Assembly (NCBI GenBank): GCA_008694505.1
Contig: VZDJ01000223.1
Location: forward strand, 4,563,747-4,627,746
Source of the DNA: Cyanoderma ruficeps
Taxonomy: Eukaryota; Chordata; Aves; Passeriformes; Timaliidae
DNA: 64,000 nucleotides
Direction of reading: 5' to 3'
Positions within the stretch are counted from its first letter, which is position 1. Every line of letters starts with the position of its first letter. This document shows positions 59,560-64,000 of the stretch, piece after piece. Under the pieces are notes generated by a model. It ran no database searches, was not told the origin of the DNA, and saw only the letters and a list, made by a program, of their open reading frames with translations. A program made the translations under genes and the position numbers.

Positions 59560-59830
59560 TTGGTTTTATTGTTGCTAATTCCAAGCATAATAAATATTCT
59601 TCGGGGTCTCAGCTGATTTATTATCATTTTAAACAGGCTGATGTTTGCAGCTTTTGGTGAATTTTCTCAGTAATGTCTATTTCCAATTTCGGCCTCGCTT
59701 TTCGTTTCACTTGAGACGCCCCACCGGTATTAAAATCCAGTATTTAAAATATAATAATCACTCTCCCTGCTCCATTAGATATCTCTTAACTCCCTCAAAC
59801 TGAGGGAATATGGGCAAGATTTGTTTTTTC
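59560..59830. promoter_or_regulatory. Candidate conserved non-coding element
   Basis: The block reads ATAATAAATATTCTTCGGGG, GATTTATTATCATTTTAAAC, CCGGTATTAAAATCCAG and TTAGATATCTCTTAACTCCC. CpGs are retained in AT-rich sequence (TTTCGGCCTCGCTTTTCG). There is no repeat and no open frame of note. Confidence 0.33.
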
Positions 59831-61879
59831 TTGTCACCTTGTCAATCTGGAGGTTTTTTTCCAAAGGCAGTTAAAAATCACTGAGCTGAACCACTGAGTT
59901 TTATTCAGGTTTCTGAACATTTTCCCTTCTGCTCATTCTTTTTTTTTACAAGTTCAGATAATGAAACTCGGTGGTCTCTTTATAACCATTTCCACTTTCT
60001 GTTTGCAGTTCGTAGAAATTTAATGTATTTCGGCTCCTGTTAGGAATAATTGAAAATTGGCAAATCGGGAGTGGTATCAGCATCAAACCAAACCACATCC
60101 CCACTTTTTTTAATCTTTATTTTATCAATCACAGTCAGACTCGATGAGCTTGAGGTCTTTTTTTAATCCAGATGATTCTGTGACTCTAAACTGCAGTTGG
60201 AGTTTAAATAAAGGATAAAAACATTAAATCTTCGGGGGGTATTAGCAGTGTCATTTACTGAGAGACTCCTCTGATTGCATGGGGTTTTTATTCCTGAATA
60301 TTTTTGCCTTTGGCTGGATTTTGTGGGGTTGGTGATTTTCCTGCTGTGGAAGTTGTTTACGGAGCCACGGAGTGAGATGGGCTCGTGGAGAGCAGCTGGA
60401 GCTCTCCAGGATCATGGGATTGCCTCCTGCACACTCCAAACTTCCAGCACACCCTGAATTTTATCAGTCATAGAAGGTTGGGATGGGCTGGGACAGGAAT
60501 TAAATCTTCCTCTCAGGAACAGCTCTTAAAAGCTGGATATAAATCCCTCAGAGGGCAGCGACAGGAGGGCCACGTGGGCATTTCCCTGCAGCCTTAAAAG
60601 CACTTACAGGAGATCAGAGCCCTGCCCTAAATAAATTCTGCCCCTGATTTATTCCTTGGAGTGCTTATGGGCTATGGGAACACGATCCTCCTACAAATTC
60701 CCATGTCCATCTCTCTCCAGCTTTGGATTCAGCAGGTCTGGATTTTCTTCTCCCTTCCAGTTCAGCAACTCTTGGAGCTTTCACTCAACTCCGTGTCTTG
60801 ATGTCAAACCCTTTCTTTCTCACAGCTGATTTGACCAGAATGGTTGGAGGGATGACTCGCTTTTCAGGATTATTTTTTTCCAAGTGGCCACGTTAATGCA
60901 AAAAAATTGAAATTTTTCATTTTTAATTAAATTGTCTCCTCCTGGACGGATTCTTGAGGCTGTGCTTTGCATCCCAAGGACTTCCCAAAGGAATGATGGT
61001 GCCCAGACTCTTCCGAGGATTTGTCCCCCATCTCTTTGGTCAGTGAGTCACTATCACAAGGTCTGCTGGAACCAGAACAGTTCCTTCAGGAGGGCGAGGA
61101 GGGAGGATCACATTTAAGGGCAATGCTCCTTGGCACCTTTTGGCACCCAAAACCCGGTTAACAAAGATTAAAACAGGAGAAGGCAAAATAAATGCATTAT
61201 CAGAAATCTGTCCACTGCTTATTGATCAGGAGGGCAGAGCAAAGAGTGTTTTAAACTTATTTTTCAGCCTCTTAATTCATGTGGGATGTTTCCAGACCTG
61301 CTTTGGTTCTGAGTTTCTCCTCTGTGTTACATTTTGCACATTCGGCTCCTGCTGGGGGTTCTCTGCTTTATCTTAATTTTTATAGTATTATTTTTTTTAA
61401 TAGTACTTTTCCAGGGGAGCCCCGTGGTGCCCAACAGTGCCCAAATCCCCTGGACCTCACCTGTCCCTGTCCCCAGAGCCCCCCTGTGCCCCTGCCCACG
61501 CTCAGGGAGGGGAGGCAGGGCAGGGTTTGGCTCTCGGAGGGTCTGAGCTGTCATTTGCATTCGTGAAACACAATTTCTGCCCGGCTCCACCCCTTCTCCC
61601 TCCAAACCAGATGAAATATTTATTGGGTTTGGAGTGTAAGGGCTCAGTGTTTCGTCTGCAGAGGAACAGGGGAGTCCTGGTTCTGACCAGAAATTTCTAA
61701 AGGCTTCTTTGTGGCTACTAAACGTTGGAGGAAAAAACCACAAATTACCGTGGCCGTGGGGCTGGGCGCTGGGTCCTGGCTCCAGAGCTTCCCCGGGCTC
61801 TGCCCCCTCCCCTGCCGGCTTCAAGTGCTCCGCATCTGTGTCAATAAGTGCCCCGTGTCCCTGGCAGGGGAATATTGAA

Positions 61880-62040
61880 TGTGCACACACACGAAATTAA
61901 CCTCTGCCAGGGTGGGGGGCAGCCGGGGAAGAGCGGGGTTGTAATTACACACAAGACGAAGCTGTTGCAGTGATTAACATATTTCTTTAAGGCCGAGGAA
62001 CCTCCTTTCCCCCCCTAAACCCCTCACAATTCATCCCCTG
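61880..62040. promoter_or_regulatory. Candidate conserved non-coding element
   Basis: Motifs include CACGAAATTAACCTC, GGTTGTAATTACACAC and AGTGATTAACATATTTC, flanked by GC-rich sequence with CpGs. It is repeat-free. The call is by eye only. Confidence 0.28.
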
Positions 62041-63470
62041 TTGGTCGTTTTCTGGCCACTCCTCGGTTTTCTTTTCCCTGGCCACACCTGATGCCAGAAT
62101 TACTTGGGCTTGTCCCACCTTGCCCTGCCCTGGCACCTCTGGGTCCGTCCCCATCTCCTCGTCCTGATTTTGGGGGGTCTTGGAAGCTCAGCCGGTCCAT
62201 CCCAACGTGTCTCCTGTCATCCTCTCAATCTTCCCACGAGATTAATTTGAAGAGAGTTTTAGGAGTTTAACGAGGTTTAACTCCAGAGGTGGAGTCGAGC
62301 ATCCGTGGGATAAAAGCGTGGTGCACACAGGGTTAAAACAGGGATTATTTTGGGCATGGTCTGTGCCAGCTTTTTCCTGGAGATGGGAAAATGAGGAACA
62401 TGGGTGGAGGGATGGGAAAGAAGAGTCCATCCACCCAACAATTCCCAGAACAGGAGTCGAGAGATGCCCTTTTTGGAACAAAGCTCTGCTGAGCAGCTCC
62501 TCCTGCTCAGCACATACCCGAGTCCCCCATCCTGGAAATTGTGTGGATTTTTGGGATGATTGTTTGAACCGCTCCAACCCTTCCAACACGAACTATTGTG
62601 CTCCCACGAGCTGCGCTGCTCGGATTCATCCCGTCACAGACGGCCCAGAACGGGGTTTTGCGAAATAAAAATATTATAGATGTGATTAATCGACGAAGTT
62701 TTGGTAGTATTTCCAGTAAGGTTTTCAATAAACATTGGCTTTAAAAAAAAAAATAAGTCAATTGTTTATAGAAAAAGGACTGTTTCAACGATATATCACC
62801 ACACTCAGAAAAATTATTCTCAGGAAAACGTCCCCTTTTTTTCTATTTTTTTTTCTTTAATGAAAATATTTTTCTTAGGAATAACATTGGTCAGCTGTAT
62901 TAATGATATTGGAAGAGTTCGAAGTGACAATGAGCAAACCATGAAAAATGGACAGAAAACAAACACAGAATCACTCCAGCCCTGGACTGCTTTTTAGTTA
63001 TATTGGAGACATTCCAGGGCTTCCATTTTTCCACCAGTGTTTAATGGGCTCTCTGTTTGCATTTATGTTTTCCTGATCTTTCAATCTGCAGGAATGGCTG
63101 CTCCTGGCAGGACTCTTTTAGCATCACCCTCTCTGTCCCCTCTTTGGAGCCTGGGTGCCTCATTTTTTATTTTTTTTTTATTTTTTTTCCCTCTGTATTT
63201 GTAGGAAGGAAACACCCTGATACGAAGGCAAAAACCAGGTAAACATGGAAAAGTTTGGGAATCAGGATTCCAGCAGCAGCGTGAGCCTCCATCAGTGGAT
63301 TTAACTTGCACACGCACTCCCTTGGAAAAATCCCTGCCCCAGAGGGCTTCTGCCAATTAAAATTTTAAAATGACATCAGTGAAATTAACCTAAATTTTGC
63401 TTGACCTGGAATTTAGGTCGGTTTAGATCATCGTCTTAGCAGGGCTGTCTAAGATCCAAAGGCTCGTGGA

Positions 63471-63760
63471 GAGCTGTGGGGACACAAAGGTCCTTCAGAG
63501 CAGAGGTGGGTCCTGCAGAGGCAGCACAGGCAGCTCCAGGATGGTGGGACAGGATTCCCAGAACTCCTCTGGCTGCCCGTGCGAAGGCTGAGGGGAGAAA
63601 ATGTCCAGAAAGTGCCTGAGGACGCACAGCTGGTACCTGAGGGGCACCAGAAGCTCAACGGCGGCTCCAAAATGGATTTGGGACACAGAGCAGCTCCTGG
63701 TGCTGCATCCCGGGCTGGGGATGAGTGTCAGGGGAAGGCAGAGCCCCGGCAGGACCAGGG
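63471..63760. other. Non-coding sequence of unknown origin
   Basis: GC-rich sequence with overlapping open frames on both strands (73 to 139 codons), none recognisable. It leads directly into a CR1 piece and could be more of a diverged transposon, but I see no diagnostic block. Confidence 0.35.
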
Positions 63761-63910
63761 CATGGAAGGGTTGGGTTGGGTTGGGTTGGGTTGGGAGGAC
63801 CCCAAAGCCCACCTCAGCCCACCCCTGGGATCGTTTCCACTGACCAGGTCACCCCAACCTGGCCCTGGGCACTTCCAGGGATGGGGCAGCCAACAATTGC
63901 TCCATCCCAC
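63761..63910 (-). mobile_element. CR1 LINE 3' end with TTGGG expansion
   Basis: On the plus strand CATGGAAGGG is followed by five TTGGG units (63771-63795), GGACCCCAAAGCCCACCTCA, CCAACCTGGCCCTGGGCACT and TCCAGGGATGGGGCAGCC. These are CR1 3' blocks in reverse orientation. The normal single GGTTGGG of the tail-proximal part has expanded to six GGG runs. A middle portion of the CR1 is shortened. Confidence 0.75.
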
Positions 63911-63924
63911 CCTTTCGTATCCCG

Positions 63925-63958
63925 AGATGATGATGATGATGGTGGTGGTGATGGTGAT
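63925..63958. repeat. GAT/GGT trinucleotide repeat
   Basis: Five GAT units followed by GGT and GAT variants form a short imperfect trinucleotide microsatellite near the right edge of the window. Confidence 0.9.
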
Positions 63959-64000
63959 TCCACAGCTCATTGGATGGCCCCATCATAGAAAATGCTAAAA

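Larger units (their letters stand above)
56523..63470. other. Long non-coding unique interval
   Basis: About 7 kb without a recognisable gene. It includes ATTT-type low-complexity sequence at 59130-59165, one undetermined base at 59185, a C-run at 59357-59366 and AT-rich stretches near 62740-62880 and 63160-63190. A possible very degenerate CR1 tail lies near 60470-60510. Open frames up to 187 codons (61327-61890, minus) have no features. Confidence 0.5.

Noticed and set aside
60470..60510. Possible CR1 tail (CATAGAAGGTTGGGATGGGC)
   Set aside because: Only about 25 bases are reminiscent of CR1 and the following block does not match. It is too weak to list as an element.
1..64000. tRNA, rRNA, snRNA and common microRNA genes
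   Set aside because: I looked for tRNA B-box-like GGTTCGAATCC, U6-type starts and well-known microRNA seeds and found no convincing match on either strand.

Overview
The window looks like 64 kb of bird nuclear DNA with no protein-coding gene that I can recognise. The main evidence for a bird is seven or more fragments of CR1 LINE 3' ends. They carry the typical tail (variants of ATTCTATG) next to the conserved block that reads CCTTCCAACCC in sense. There is also one LTR of endogenous-retrovirus type. Mammalian-type SINEs and L1 are absent, and interspersed repeats are few overall. The species cannot be read from the sequence. No rRNA, tRNA, snRNA or known microRNA was found. The longest open frames (about 185 to 230 codons) are either forced by tandem repeats whose units lack stop codons or fall in sequence with no recognisable domain.

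Layout: 1-10.5 kb is unique sequence with several blocks that look like conserved non-coding elements, including a CpG-dense stretch at 3.7-4.3 kb and a short CR1 tail at 5.9 kb. At 10.6 kb there is a 16-17 bp minisatellite. At 11.7-12.3 kb a CR1 tail lies directly against a 468 bp solo-type LTR. From 12.3 to 26.5 kb the sequence is unique, with candidate regulatory motifs: a palindromic ACAAAG/CTTTGT pair at 13.0 kb and a perfect PBX-MEIS/PREP composite at 16.0 kb. It also holds small tandem repeats at 18.5 and 19.7 kb. At 26.5-26.9 kb and again at 56.1-56.5 kb there are two direct copies of an unnamed 390-440 bp dispersed element with a nearly identical core. From 28 to 36 kb lie CR1 fragments, a recent 114 bp tandem duplication at 31.8 kb and unique AT-rich blocks.

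The stretch 35.6-49.2 kb is rich in tandem structure. It has three places where CR1-related sequence has itself been tandemly duplicated, most strikingly 16 units at 48.5-49.1 kb. It also has a 14 bp minisatellite at 40.3-40.5 kb next to a homopurine tract that contains an assembly gap. From 49 to 64 kb the sequence is again mostly unique, with two CR1 pieces at 50.9 and 52.3 kb and a CR1 piece at the right edge carrying a G-rich TTGGG expansion.

The overall picture is a gene-poor regulatory landscape, perhaps flanking or inside a large intron of a developmental gene, but the window does not contain that gene. Candidate regulatory blocks were picked by eye (homeodomain-type TAAT motifs, islands of retained CpG, repeat-free texture) and need cross-species alignment. 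No new gene system was found. The most interesting items are the tandem arrays seeded by CR1, the near-identical dispersed pair, and a few precise palindromic or composite transcription-factor-like motifs.
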